A DNA stretch of 64,000 nucleotides from the NCBI GenBank assembly GCA_964387075.1, contig CAYLVB010000002.1:372001-436000 (forward strand). Reading direction: 5' to 3'. Under the pieces are notes generated by a model. The model did no database searches. It saw only the letters and a program-made list of their open reading frames with translations, and was not told where the DNA came from. The DNA comes from PALSA-968 sp964387075. Lineage in GTDB: Bacteria > Bacteroidota > Bacteroidia > B-17B0 > Aurantibacillaceae. Made by a program: the position numbers and the translations under genes. Below are positions 7,417-14,701 of the stretch, in pieces (the stretch's first letter is position 1; each line of letters starts with the position of its first letter).

Positions 7417-8687
7417 TACCCATATTTTTCTTTCCAGCGTGCTTTCAGGAAGGCGCGCAATTCATTCTCACGCGGGTTATTGCCGGGGTTGTACAGGACA
7501 CTACCTTTTATTTCATCGGGTAAGAATTCGGCAGCAACGAAATTATTCTCGTAAGCATGCGCGTATTTGTATTCCTTCCCGTAATTGAGGTCCTTCATTA
7601 ATTTAGTGGGCGCGTTTCGTATAGCAAGCGGCACGGGCAGGTTTGGTTTTTCACGAACCAGTTGTATGGCGTGATTTATGGCCTCATAGGCGGCGTTGCT
7701 TTTTGCCGAACAAGCCAAATAAGTAGCGCACTGCGATAAAATGATCCTCGACTCAGGATAACCGATCACATTCACCGCCTGGAAGCAATTGTTGGCTATC
7801 ACCAAAGCGGTTGGATTGGCATTCCCAATATCTTCACTGGCCAAAATGACCAGTCGACGCGCAATGAACAAAGGATCTTCTCCTCCCTCTATCATTCTGG
7901 CGAGATAATAAACCGCGGCATTGGGGTCACTCCCGCGTATCGATTTTATAAAAGCCGAAATGATATCATAATGCATCTCGCCGCCTTTGTCGTATAAAGC
8001 AATGTTCTGGTTCAAACTTTCTTTGCTCACTTCGTCGGTGATCACCAATTCATCTCCGTCATTGGCGTTCACCACAATTTCCAAAGCATTCAAAAGCTTA
8101 CGCGCATCGCCGCCTGAAATGCGCAGTAAATAATCGGTCTCTTTAAGGGTGATCTTTTTTTGCTTGAGGTACTCGTCGGTTTGTATGGCGTGATGAAGTA
8201 AACCTTCCAGGTCATTCTTAGAAAGATGCTCCAATACAAATACCTGGCACCTCGATAATAAGGCCGGGATCACCTCAAAAGACGGGTTTTCGGTGGTGGC
8301 GCCTATCAAAGTAACCACTCCTTTTTCAACAGCTCCTAATAAAGAATCCTGCTGCGATTTACTGAAACGGTGTATCTCGTCAATGAACATCACGGGTTTG
8401 TTCTGCCCGAAAAAATGCTGGCTCTGCGCTTTTTCTATCACTTCCCGCACATCTTTTACGCCCGAGTTCACCGCGCTAAGCGTATAAAAAGGACGTTTCA
8501 TCATATGGGAAATGATATTGGCCAGCGTGGTTTTGCCTACGCCCGGCGGCCCCCAGAAGATCATGGAAGGAAGCAAGCCCTGCTCAATGGCCCGCCTCAG
8601 GGGTTTGTCCTTACCCACCAGGTGACTTTGGCCCGTATATTGCTCTAGAGTTTGGGGCCGCATGCGTTCGGCCAGGGGGGTGTTCAT
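7413..8687 (-). CDS. rarA: Replication-associated recombination protein A (AAA+ ATPase)
   Basis: 424 aa, full length for RarA/MgsA. Walker A GPPGVGKTTLA lies near residue 46 and Walker B MFIDEIHRFSKSQQD near 100. GATTENPSFEV (sensor 1) and SGGDARKLLNALE (sensor 2) follow. The C-terminal third holds the tetramerisation region (GSDPNAAVYYLARMIEGGED, then ASEDIGNANP). RarA acts at stalled replication forks, loading on SSB-coated gaps and ends. Stand-alone gene, divergent from 8758 and convergent with the HTH regulator. Confidence 0.95.
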   Translation of the reverse strand: MNTPLAERMRPQTLEQYTGQSHLVGKDKPLRRAIEQGLLPSMIFWGPPGVGKTTLANIISHMMKRPFYTLSAVNSGVKDVREVIEKAQSQHFFGQNKPVMFIDEIHRFSKSQQDSLLGAVEKGVVTLIGATTENPSFEVIPALLSRCQVFVLEHLSKNDLEGLLHHAIQTDEYLKQKKITLKETDYLLRISGGDARKLLNALEIVVNANDGDELVITDEVSKESLNQNIALYDKGGEMHYDIISAFIKSIRGSDPNAAVYYLARMIEGGEDPLFIARRLVILASEDIGNANPTALVIANNCFQAVNVIGYPESRIILSQCATYLACSAKSNAAYEAINHAIQLVREKPNLPVPLAIRNAPTKLMKDLNYGKEYKYAHAYENNFVAAEFLPDEIKGSVLYNPGNNPRENELRAFLKARWKEKYGY

Positions 8688-8735
8688 ATCCTAAAAATGT
8701 TGAAAACTAAGTAACCCCGCAATTACGCAAAAAAT

Positions 8736-8743
8736 TATTTTTG
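8736..8743 (+). promoter_or_regulatory. -7 promoter element (TATTTTTG)
   Basis: Full match to TAnnTTTG, 14 nt before the ATG at 8758, in the short gap divergent from rarA. Confidence 0.5.
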
Positions 8744-8757
8744 AGAAAAATAAAATT

Positions 8758-9219
8758 ATGAACGCAGGTAAGATATTGGGCTTTGTAGGTATCGTGGCTT
8801 CTTTGGCCTTTACTACAGCCTACAGGGGAGAAAAGGATCCTTTACACCGTAAGAAATTCAGCGCTTTAGCAACCGAGATCAAAGACGGTAAGCCCAGCAC
8901 CAAAAAGCCGGTGGCCGACGAGATCGAGTTCAAAAACGGTAAGGTTTACAGTTCTTTTGTATGGGATAAAATGGAGTTCTCCGACGTAAAATACGCCATC
9001 AATAAGGACAGCACGTACAGCGATGAGGGCGAAGAAAAACGCTATTTCGAGATCGAGGCCATCACTACCAATGATAAGAACGAGACCATCAATATGCAGT
9101 TCACTATTAATGGCTATGATATCGAGGCTTCCTACAAACTCATTAAGAAAGAGGTTGTGAAAAAGAGCTTTACTTCTACCGGCAAGGAGAAGGTAAAAGA
9201 GAAAAAGTCACGAGGCTAG
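8758..9219 (+). CDS. Exported hypothetical protein
   Basis: 153 aa with a weakly hydrophobic signal (MNAGKILGFVGIVASLAFTTAY). The mature part is acidic, rich in Lys/Asp/Glu, and predicted beta-rich (KVYSSFVWDKMEFSDVKYAI, RYFEIEAITTN), with a very basic end (KEKVKEKKSRG). No cysteine is available for lipidation. Family and role are not recognised. It has its own promoter and is followed by a hairpin repeat before msrA. Confidence 0.6.
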   Translation: MNAGKILGFVGIVASLAFTTAYRGEKDPLHRKKFSALATEIKDGKPSTKKPVADEIEFKNGKVYSSFVWDKMEFSDVKYAINKDSTYSDEGEEKRYFEIEAITTNDKNETINMQFTINGYDIEASYKLIKKEVVKKSFTSTGKEKVKEKKSRG

Positions 9220-9300
9220 GCTCCTGATGGCGAGTCAGGGGTAAAATCCTGCTGAAGGGCACTCTTCATTTACCTCGCCAAAAAAAGATAAAGAATAGTG

Positions 9301-9323
9301 TCCCAAAGGGACTCCTACGGAGT
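9301..9323. repeat. Hairpin repeat element, copy 1
   Basis: The first 16 bases (TCCCAAAGGGACTCCT) recur exactly, inverted, at 13183-13198. Each copy forms two small hairpins (TCCC/GGGA and ACTCC/GGAGT). Both copies lie between genes. This looks like a dispersed palindromic intergenic repeat rather than a gene-specific site. Confidence 0.55.
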
Positions 9324-9366
9324 AAGGTTAAGGCTTTCTTAACGTCTATACAATAAACAAGGAGCC

Positions 9367-10008
9367 ATGATCACACTAAAATACAAAGCAGCTTTCTTAG
9401 GGATGGCTGCTTTTTTTATGAGCGCTTGCGCGAATTCAAAAGAAAATACAATGATGGAAAATACAACAATAAACGCGGGACTCGATACCGCAACCTTTGG
9501 AGCAGGATGCTTTTGGTGTGTGGAAGCCGTTTTCCAGCAATTGAAGGGCGTTGAAAAGGTAACTTCGGGCTACGCGGGCTGCCTGGTGAAGAACCCGGGC
9601 TATAAAGAAGTGTGTACCGGTGAAACAGGCTGTGCCGAGGTATGCCAGATCGTATACGACCCTAAAGTTATCTCCTTTAAAGATCTCCTGGAAGCTTTCT
9701 GGCAAACACACGATCCCACCACTTTAAACCGACAGGGAAATGACATGGGTACGCAATATCGCTCTGCTGTATTCTACCACAACGAAGAACAAAAAGAACT
9801 TGCTGCAAAATACAAAGCCGAACTGGATAAGTCAGGCGCCTGGGGAAAACCAATCGTAACTACGCTTGAGCCTTACGACAAGTTCTATCCCGCAGAGGAT
9901 TATCACCAGAACTATTACAACCAGAACCAGGACCAACCCTATTGCAGCTTCATGATCAAGCCGAAACTGGATAAGTTCAAAAAGGCTTTTAAGGATAAGA
10001 TCAAGTAA
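9367..10008 (+). CDS. msrA: Peptide methionine-S-sulfoxide reductase, exported
   Basis: 213 aa. The catalytic motif GAGCFWCVEAVFQ lies near residue 46, followed by GYAGC, the conserved GxTGxAEVxxVxYDP-like stretch and RQGNDMGTQYRS, so the MsrA fold is complete. It reduces methionine-S-sulfoxide in oxidised proteins. The N-terminus is a lipoprotein-type signal (FFMSAC, Cys near residue 20), which places it at the cell envelope. An AAGGAG run sits 4 nt before the ATG, one of the few SD-like sequences in the window, though close to the start. Convergent with rodA without overlap. Confidence 0.95.
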   Translation: MITLKYKAAFLGMAAFFMSACANSKENTMMENTTINAGLDTATFGAGCFWCVEAVFQQLKGVEKVTSGYAGCLVKNPGYKEVCTGETGCAEVCQIVYDPKVISFKDLLEAFWQTHDPTTLNRQGNDMGTQYRSAVFYHNEEQKELAAKYKAELDKSGAWGKPIVTTLEPYDKFYPAEDYHQNYYNQNQDQPYCSFMIKPKLDKFKKAFKDKIK

Positions 10009-11319
10009 TTATTTCAGGATCAACAACCGGTTCGAGTCCAGCTTGATGAAGATGAAGAGCAGGATGGTGAAGGACCACAGCGAAGAGCCGCCGTAGCTGA
10101 AGAAGGGCAGGGGTATGCCAATTACCGGCGCTAAACCTATGGTCATTCCAACATTCACCGCCAGGTGAAAGAACAGCACAGAAGCCACCCCGTACCCGTA
10201 AATGCGGCTGAAATCCGAACGTTGCCGTTCGGCCATACTAACTATGCGCAGGATAAGCGCCAATTGCAAAAGGATCACAAGTGTAGATCCAACAAAGCCC
10301 CACTCTTCGCCAACGGTACAGAAAATAAAATCGGTGTCTTGTTCCGGAACAAAATCGTATTTGGTTTGCGTTCCCTGTAGATAACCTTTCCCCCAAAAGC
10401 CGCCCGAACCTATGGCGATCTTGGCCTGGTTTACGTTATAGCCTTCCTTTTTCAGGTTGATGTTACCGCGACCCAAAAGCACATCAATGCGCACTTTCTG
10501 GTGGTCTTCCAGTTTCTCGTAGAGCTTGGAAGTTCCCTTGACCATGACACAGGCCATGAGTCCAACTAAAACCACCAAAGCAATGTTCTTCTTACTACGG
10601 CGAATGAAAAGGATGGTAAGCGCGCATAAACTGCCGATGATGATGAACAGGTAAGTGTTGTCAACCAAAAGCGCGAGCACGAAAAGCACCGCCGCGATAA
10701 ATCCAACCAATAAAAAGTTAACCGATAGTCCTTCGCGGTAAAGTGTGAAAATGAAAGCGGCGAATACAATAGCAAGGCCGGTCTCATCCTGAAGTTTTTT
10801 TATGATCACCAAAGGAATACCAATGATCAACAGCGCGATGAAGGTATTCTTGTACTGACCGAAGAAATTTGCGAGTCCGCGCCTTTGGTTGTCTTCACGC
10901 AGGTTTACGTTACTTAAGAATTTGGCCAACGCAAGGTTGGCCGCGAATTTCATGAACTCGGCGGGCTGTATACCAAAACCGCCCACACCAAACCAGGACT
11001 TACTTCCTTTGATCTCTCTTCCTAAAAAAGGTACCAGCAAACAAAGTAAGAGCAAAACGCCATAGAAAACATAAGAGAATACTGTAAAGAAATCGGCCTC
11101 TGTAACCAAAATTAAAATGGCAATTAAAGCGGCAGTTCCTATCCAGATGAGCTCTTTGCCGTATTTTTGGCTCATATCGAAGATGTTCTTATGCTCTTCG
11201 TTATATACCGCTGCGTAAATATTTCCCCAGCCTAATAGAACCAAAACAACATAAAGCCCTACGCAGAATTTATCTACGTTCTTAAAAGGATTGAATGTAT
11301 CTCTACGGTAGGCCGTCAT
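10009..11319 (-). CDS. rodA: Rod shape-determining protein RodA (SEDS peptidoglycan glycosyltransferase)
   Basis: 436 aa, about ten membrane segments. Typical SEDS motifs are present: GSKSWFGVGGFGIQPAEFMKFA in the middle, FVPEQDTDFIFCTVGEEWGF, and near the end PVIGIPLPFFSYGGSS. RodA polymerises lipid II glycans together with a class B PBP during elongation. Some flavobacterial-type residues around PSE (here PAEFMK) are as in other Bacteroidota. mreC/mrdA partners are not in the window. Its ATG follows a TACCTTTG element by only 4 nt, predicting a leaderless mRNA. Confidence 0.93.
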   Translation of the reverse strand: MTAYRRDTFNPFKNVDKFCVGLYVVLVLLGWGNIYAAVYNEEHKNIFDMSQKYGKELIWIGTAALIAILILVTEADFFTVFSYVFYGVLLLLCLLVPFLGREIKGSKSWFGVGGFGIQPAEFMKFAANLALAKFLSNVNLREDNQRRGLANFFGQYKNTFIALLIIGIPLVIIKKLQDETGLAIVFAAFIFTLYREGLSVNFLLVGFIAAVLFVLALLVDNTYLFIIIGSLCALTILFIRRSKKNIALVVLVGLMACVMVKGTSKLYEKLEDHQKVRIDVLLGRGNINLKKEGYNVNQAKIAIGSGGFWGKGYLQGTQTKYDFVPEQDTDFIFCTVGEEWGFVGSTLVILLQLALILRIVSMAERQRSDFSRIYGYGVASVLFFHLAVNVGMTIGLAPVIGIPLPFFSYGGSSLWSFTILLFIFIKLDSNRLLILK

Positions 11320-11323
11320 AGTG

Positions 11324-11331
11324 CAAAGGTA
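11324..11331 (-). promoter_or_regulatory. -7 promoter element of rodA (TACCTTTG), leaderless spacing
   Basis: TACCTTTG, then CACT, then the rodA ATG. The start point of transcription in this phylum is a few bases after the element, so it would fall on or beside the A of ATG. Confidence 0.6.
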
Positions 11332-11380
11332 GGGAGCAAAAACGGGGCTAAGGGTAGCTGTTCAAAAAGTTTTTAGCTGC

Positions 11381-12094
11381 TTAATCAACAGAAGCCTGAA
11401 TGGCGCTTTCAATCCTAAATTCCCCTGTGCGGGTCCTTCTTAAAGCGGTGAGATGCGCCCCGCTGTTAAGTGCGGTTCCAAAGTCCCGGGCAATTGATCG
11501 GATGTAAGTTCCCTTGGTGCAAACGATCCTGAAATCCACTTCGGGAAGGGCAAAACGGGTAATGACAAATTCTTTTATTTCGATCTCCTTTGACTTCACT
11601 GCTATCTCGGTCTCGCCGCTGCGGGCAAGATCGTAGGCGCGCTTGCCTCCAACCTTTACGGCCGAGAAAGCCGGCGGGGTTTGCATTTGTTTACCCATGA
11701 ATTTTTTGGAGATATCCGTCACCAGTTCTTCGGTAATATGACCGGTTGGAAAAGTTTGATCTGTTTCCCTTTCAAGATCGAAACAGGGAGTTGTGGCTCC
11801 CAGGAAAAAAGTGCCGGTGTATTCTTTTTCCATGGCCTGGATCGACTCAATGGTCTTGGTCTTCTTGCCTGTGCAAATGATGAGCAAGCCGGTAGCGAGA
11901 GGATCAAGCGTTCCGGCATGACCAACCTTGATCTTATCGGGAAATGTTTTCCTCAGCGCGATCTTGATCTTGTTCACTACCTCAAAGGAAGTTACCTTAT
12001 AAGGTTTGTCAACCAAAAGAACATCGCCCTCCGTTAAATTAATGTTTTGTATGTACGGGATGAACTGGTTGTAATCGAGCTTTTGAAAATCCAT
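11381..12094 (-). CDS. truB: tRNA pseudouridine(55) synthase
   Basis: 237 aa. The catalytic loop KVGHAGTLDPLATGLLIICTG carries the nucleophilic Asp near residue 57. KPYKVTSFEVVNKIK and CTKGTYIRSIARDFG are also typical. It makes the T-loop pseudouridine at position 55 of tRNAs. It lacks a long C-terminal PUA extension, as is common in Bacteroidota. Its start overlaps the uppP stop by one base (TAATG), and truB-uppP-DUF3098-ftsX is a conserved order in the phylum. Confidence 0.95.
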   Translation of the reverse strand: MDFQKLDYNQFIPYIQNINLTEGDVLLVDKPYKVTSFEVVNKIKIALRKTFPDKIKVGHAGTLDPLATGLLIICTGKKTKTIESIQAMEKEYTGTFFLGATTPCFDLERETDQTFPTGHITEELVTDISKKFMGKQMQTPPAFSAVKVGGKRAYDLARSGETEIAVKSKEIEIKEFVITRFALPEVDFRIVCTKGTYIRSIARDFGTALNSGAHLTALRRTRTGEFRIESAIQASVD

Positions 12095-12888
12095 TACAAC
12101 ACGCTTAATTGGTATCCAAGGATGTAAAGCAAAATGATCAGTCCGCCCGCGAAGATGCGGTACCAGCCAAATACTTTGAAACCGTATTTGGTGAGGAAAC
12201 TGATGAAGAATTTAATAGCGATCATTGCCACCACAAAAGCCACTATATTTCCCAGGGCCAGTATTTGTATCTCTTCCTTCGAGGGCATGCCGTGTTCCTT
12301 ATAAAAATCCAGGAGTTTTTTCGCCGTGGCGGCTGTCATAGTAGGAACAGCAAGAAAAAAAGAAAACTCCGCGGCCGCTTTACGCGTCATTTTTTGGGTG
12401 AGCCCGCCAATGATACTTGCTCCGCTGCGCGATACGCCGGGTATCAAAGCGATGCACTGGAACAGTCCCACTTTTAAAGCATGGAAATAATTCATCTCGT
12501 CGGTCGACTTAATTTCCGCTTTGGTGAACCACCTATCTACGAATAGAAAAATAATTCCGCCAACGAACAAAGAGATGCCTACGCCCAGCGGACTTTCCAA
12601 TAAACTATCTATATAGTCGCCCAGCAAAAGGCCGGCAATGGCCGCGGGAATAAAAGCGACGATGAGTTTCAGGTAAAAATTAACCGACTGGAAGAACCGT
12701 TTGAAATACATTACCACTACGGCGGCAATAGCTCCCAACTGAATGCAAACCGTAAAGAGCTTTACGAAATCGGTGGACTTGATACTCATCAGCCCGGAGG
12801 TGATGATCATGTGGCCGGTGCTGGAAACGGGCAAAAATTCGGTAAGGCCTTCTACGATGGCCAGTATGATAGCTTCGGCAAAATTCAT
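12094..12888 (-). CDS. uppP: Undecaprenyl-diphosphatase UppP/BacA
   Basis: 264 aa, about eight membrane segments. The first motif EGLTEFLPVSSTGHMI (near residue 14) and the second PGVSRSGASIIGGL hold the catalytic Glu/His and the Arg-rich phosphate site. It recycles undecaprenyl diphosphate to the monophosphate carrier for peptidoglycan and surface glycans. Seven nucleotides separate it from the DUF3098 gene upstream. Confidence 0.96.
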   Translation of the reverse strand: MNFAEAIILAIVEGLTEFLPVSSTGHMIITSGLMSIKSTDFVKLFTVCIQLGAIAAVVVMYFKRFFQSVNFYLKLIVAFIPAAIAGLLLGDYIDSLLESPLGVGISLFVGGIIFLFVDRWFTKAEIKSTDEMNYFHALKVGLFQCIALIPGVSRSGASIIGGLTQKMTRKAAAEFSFFLAVPTMTAATAKKLLDFYKEHGMPSKEEIQILALGNIVAFVVAMIAIKFFISFLTKYGFKVFGWYRIFAGGLIILLYILGYQLSVL

Positions 12889-12894
12889 AAAGGG

Positions 12895-13158
12895 TTATTC
12901 TTCGGCATTTCCCGCTTTTTCAGCGGAAGAGTTAGGACGACGCATGATAGCCACCAGGATCACGGCGAAGCCGGCTAAACAAACAAGAGGAGCCACGGTG
13001 ATGCGGCGCGCGCTGAAGATCTCGGGATTGAATTTAGTGGGATCGTCGCTTCCGCCACCTATCATCAAAAGGTAGCCGATAAAAATTAAAGCAACACCCG
13101 CCAACAGGATCTTGTAGTTTCCTGCGGCAATTCCAAAACCTTTGTTCTCAGCGCTCAT
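12895..13158 (-). CDS. DUF3098 small membrane protein
   Basis: 87 aa with two membrane helices (ILLAGVALIFIGYLLMIGGG and TVAPLVCLAGFAVILVAIM) joined by a loop containing FNPEIFSARRI, the signature of DUF3098. Function is unknown, but it is regularly found between ftsX and uppP in Bacteroidota, so a link to cell division or envelope building is plausible. Preceded by the hairpin repeat at 13170-13206. Confidence 0.88.
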   Translation of the reverse strand: MSAENKGFGIAAGNYKILLAGVALIFIGYLLMIGGGSDDPTKFNPEIFSARRITVAPLVCLAGFAVILVAIMRRPNSSAEKAGNAEE

Positions 13159-13169
13159 GTAAAAATTTT

Positions 13170-13206
13170 AATTCCGCTCCGAAGGAGTCCCTTTGGGAAA
13201 GGAATT
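13170..13206. repeat. Hairpin repeat element, copy 2
   Basis: Holds the inverted exact copy (13183-13198) of the 16-mer at 9301-9316, with the hairpin CTCC/GGAG at 13177-13187. It is bounded by a 6-bp inverted repeat AATTCC/GGAATT. It lies in the 142-nt gap between ftsX and DUF3098. A short duplicated word (CACGAATTA, at 13252 and 13262) follows, of the type scattered in Bacteroidota intergenic regions. Confidence 0.5.
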
Positions 13207-13300
13207 CTTCAGTAGTTCGGTACAAATATAGCAAAAGACCGCCACTAATTGCACGAATTAACACGAATTAGCAATGGATGAACACGTGTAAATCAATTTA

Positions 13301-14170
13301 TTAGAAATAAAGATCATCAGACTTCAGGCGCAGGTATCGACGTACCGAAAGGGCCGAACTAAGCCCGGAGATGAGGATCCCTACCACAATGGTGGCCAGG
13401 AAAAGAATGACCAGGTAATTCGGGTTTTGCACCACCAGCAGCTCCGGGATGAAGCGGTTGGCGGTTACGATGAAGAGAACCACCAAAATATCGGCAATGA
13501 TGCCCGAGATCACCCCATTCACGATCCCTTTGATGATGAAGGGTTTCCGGATGAAGCCCTGCGTTGCACCCACGAGATACATCGTACGGATGAGGAAACG
13601 CTTGGCGTAAATGGATAAACGAATGGTGTTGTTGATGAGTGCCACCGCGATCACGATCAGTAAAACCGAGAAGAACAAAATAATGAAACTGATCTTTTTG
13701 GTGTTCTTATTCAGATTATCAATAAGCACTTTCTGGTAAACTACCTCACGCACACTTTTGTCGGAGGCAATTTCTTTTTCTATCCAGGCAATGCTGTCGG
13801 GGTTGGCGTATTCAGCTTTTAAATTGATATTGATGGCAGATGGAAGCGGGTTAAAGCCCAGGAAGGCCACAAAATCATCGCCCGTTCTTGCTTTCATTTC
13901 TTCGGCGGCTTCTTCTTTCGATTTAAATACTGCGGTCTTGGTATAATTGGCCGCGTCGATCACTTTTTTCAAACGCTCGGCATCCGGCTGACTTGCTTCT
14001 TCTTTCAGGAACACCTGCACGGCCACGTTCTCCTTCACATGATTTACCAGCGAGCGGGCATTCACAAAGATCCAGCCCACAAGTCCTAACAGGAACAACA
14101 CCAGCGAGAGACTGATCACAACCGTAACAGAAGAGGTCTTTAATTTGCTTTGAAGGGGTTTAGATGCCAT
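13301..14170 (-). CDS. ftsX: Cell division protein FtsX (ABC permease)
   Basis: 289 aa. One N-terminal membrane helix (VTVVISLSLVLFLLGLVGWIF) is followed by an extracytoplasmic domain of about 120 residues (VQVFLKEEASQPDAERLKKV, GFNPLPSAININLK). Three C-terminal helices make up the permease. FtsX works with the ATPase FtsE to activate peptidoglycan hydrolases at the septum; ftsE is not in this window. Its ATG is 4 nt after TAATTTAG, a promoter-like element. Confidence 0.92.
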   Translation of the reverse strand: MASKPLQSKLKTSSVTVVISLSLVLFLLGLVGWIFVNARSLVNHVKENVAVQVFLKEEASQPDAERLKKVIDAANYTKTAVFKSKEEAAEEMKARTGDDFVAFLGFNPLPSAININLKAEYANPDSIAWIEKEIASDKSVREVVYQKVLIDNLNKNTKKISFIILFFSVLLIVIAVALINNTIRLSIYAKRFLIRTMYLVGATQGFIRKPFIIKGIVNGVISGIIADILVVLFIVTANRFIPELLVVQNPNYLVILFLATIVVGILISGLSSALSVRRYLRLKSDDLYF

Positions 14171-14174
14171 TGCG

Positions 14175-14182
14175 CTAAATTA
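14175..14182 (-). promoter_or_regulatory. -7-like element of ftsX (TAATTTAG), leaderless spacing
   Basis: TAATTTAG, then CGCA, then ATG. It differs from TAnnTTTG at one position and keeps the same 4-nt spacing seen at rodA. Confidence 0.4.
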
Positions 14183-14325
14183 CTAAGGCCCGGCCCAGGG
14201 TTTTACACCGTATTTTCAAGTAACTAACATTCCCATGTTAGGACTGTGAAAAAATTTAACATCCCCTAAATGGGTTTAAGCGAAAAGAAGCTCAAATACC
14301 TGCTTATCAAACAAAAAAAATGCTA

Positions 14326-14333
14326 TATTTTTG
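14326..14333 (+). promoter_or_regulatory. -7 promoter element (TATTTTTG) before 14351
   Basis: Full match to TAnnTTTG, 17 nt before the ATG of the small exported protein that precedes the large adhesin. The two genes are 3 nt apart, so this promoter probably serves both. Confidence 0.5.
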
Positions 14334-14350
14334 CAGCCGAATTCAAAAAT

Positions 14351-14698
14351 ATGCGCAAACTGCTACTTTCCCTTTGTATCGCCCTGGCGACAATTTCTTA
14401 CGGACAGGATGCCAAAACCGTTCCGGCCAAAGAAAAAACAACGCTTTATTCGTTCCAGATCGACAACGCCACTTCGACTGAGAAGCTAAACACCTGCGCC
14501 ACCGAGGCTCTGCAGGTAAAAGGCGTTACCGAAGCCAAGATCAGGCACAAACCCGAAAAGAAGGTGGCGGAACTACTCCTGGTAGTGACCGAAAAAGAAA
14601 GGAAGTCTGAAGGAGAAGAAGAATTCCAACTTACAGAGATAAAAAAGATCATTATTCGTAACGGCTTTAGTCCCGCCGGTTTCGTTATCCTCAATTAG
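14351..14698 (+). CDS. Small exported protein with ferredoxin-like (HMA-like) domain
   Basis: 115 aa from the ATG at 14351, which lies just after a promoter element; the longer reading from 14270 would start inside the promoter. Signal peptide ends near SYGQ. The mature domain (TLYSFQIDNATSTEKLNTCATEAL, then VKGVTEAKIRHKPEKKVAEL) has the beta-alpha-beta rhythm of heavy-metal-associated domains but lacks the CxxC metal site. Function is unknown. Three nucleotides before the adhesin start, so probably co-expressed. Confidence 0.55.
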   Translation: MRKLLLSLCIALATISYGQDAKTVPAKEKTTLYSFQIDNATSTEKLNTCATEALQVKGVTEAKIRHKPEKKVAELLLVVTEKERKSEGEEEFQLTEIKKIIIRNGFSPAGFVILN

Positions 14699-14701
14699 TC
14701 T

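Noticed and set aside
9350..9367. SD-like AAGGAG before msrA as evidence for SD-led translation
   Set aside because: The gap to ATG is only 4 nt, most other starts in the window have no such sequence, and the phylum rarely uses SD pairing.
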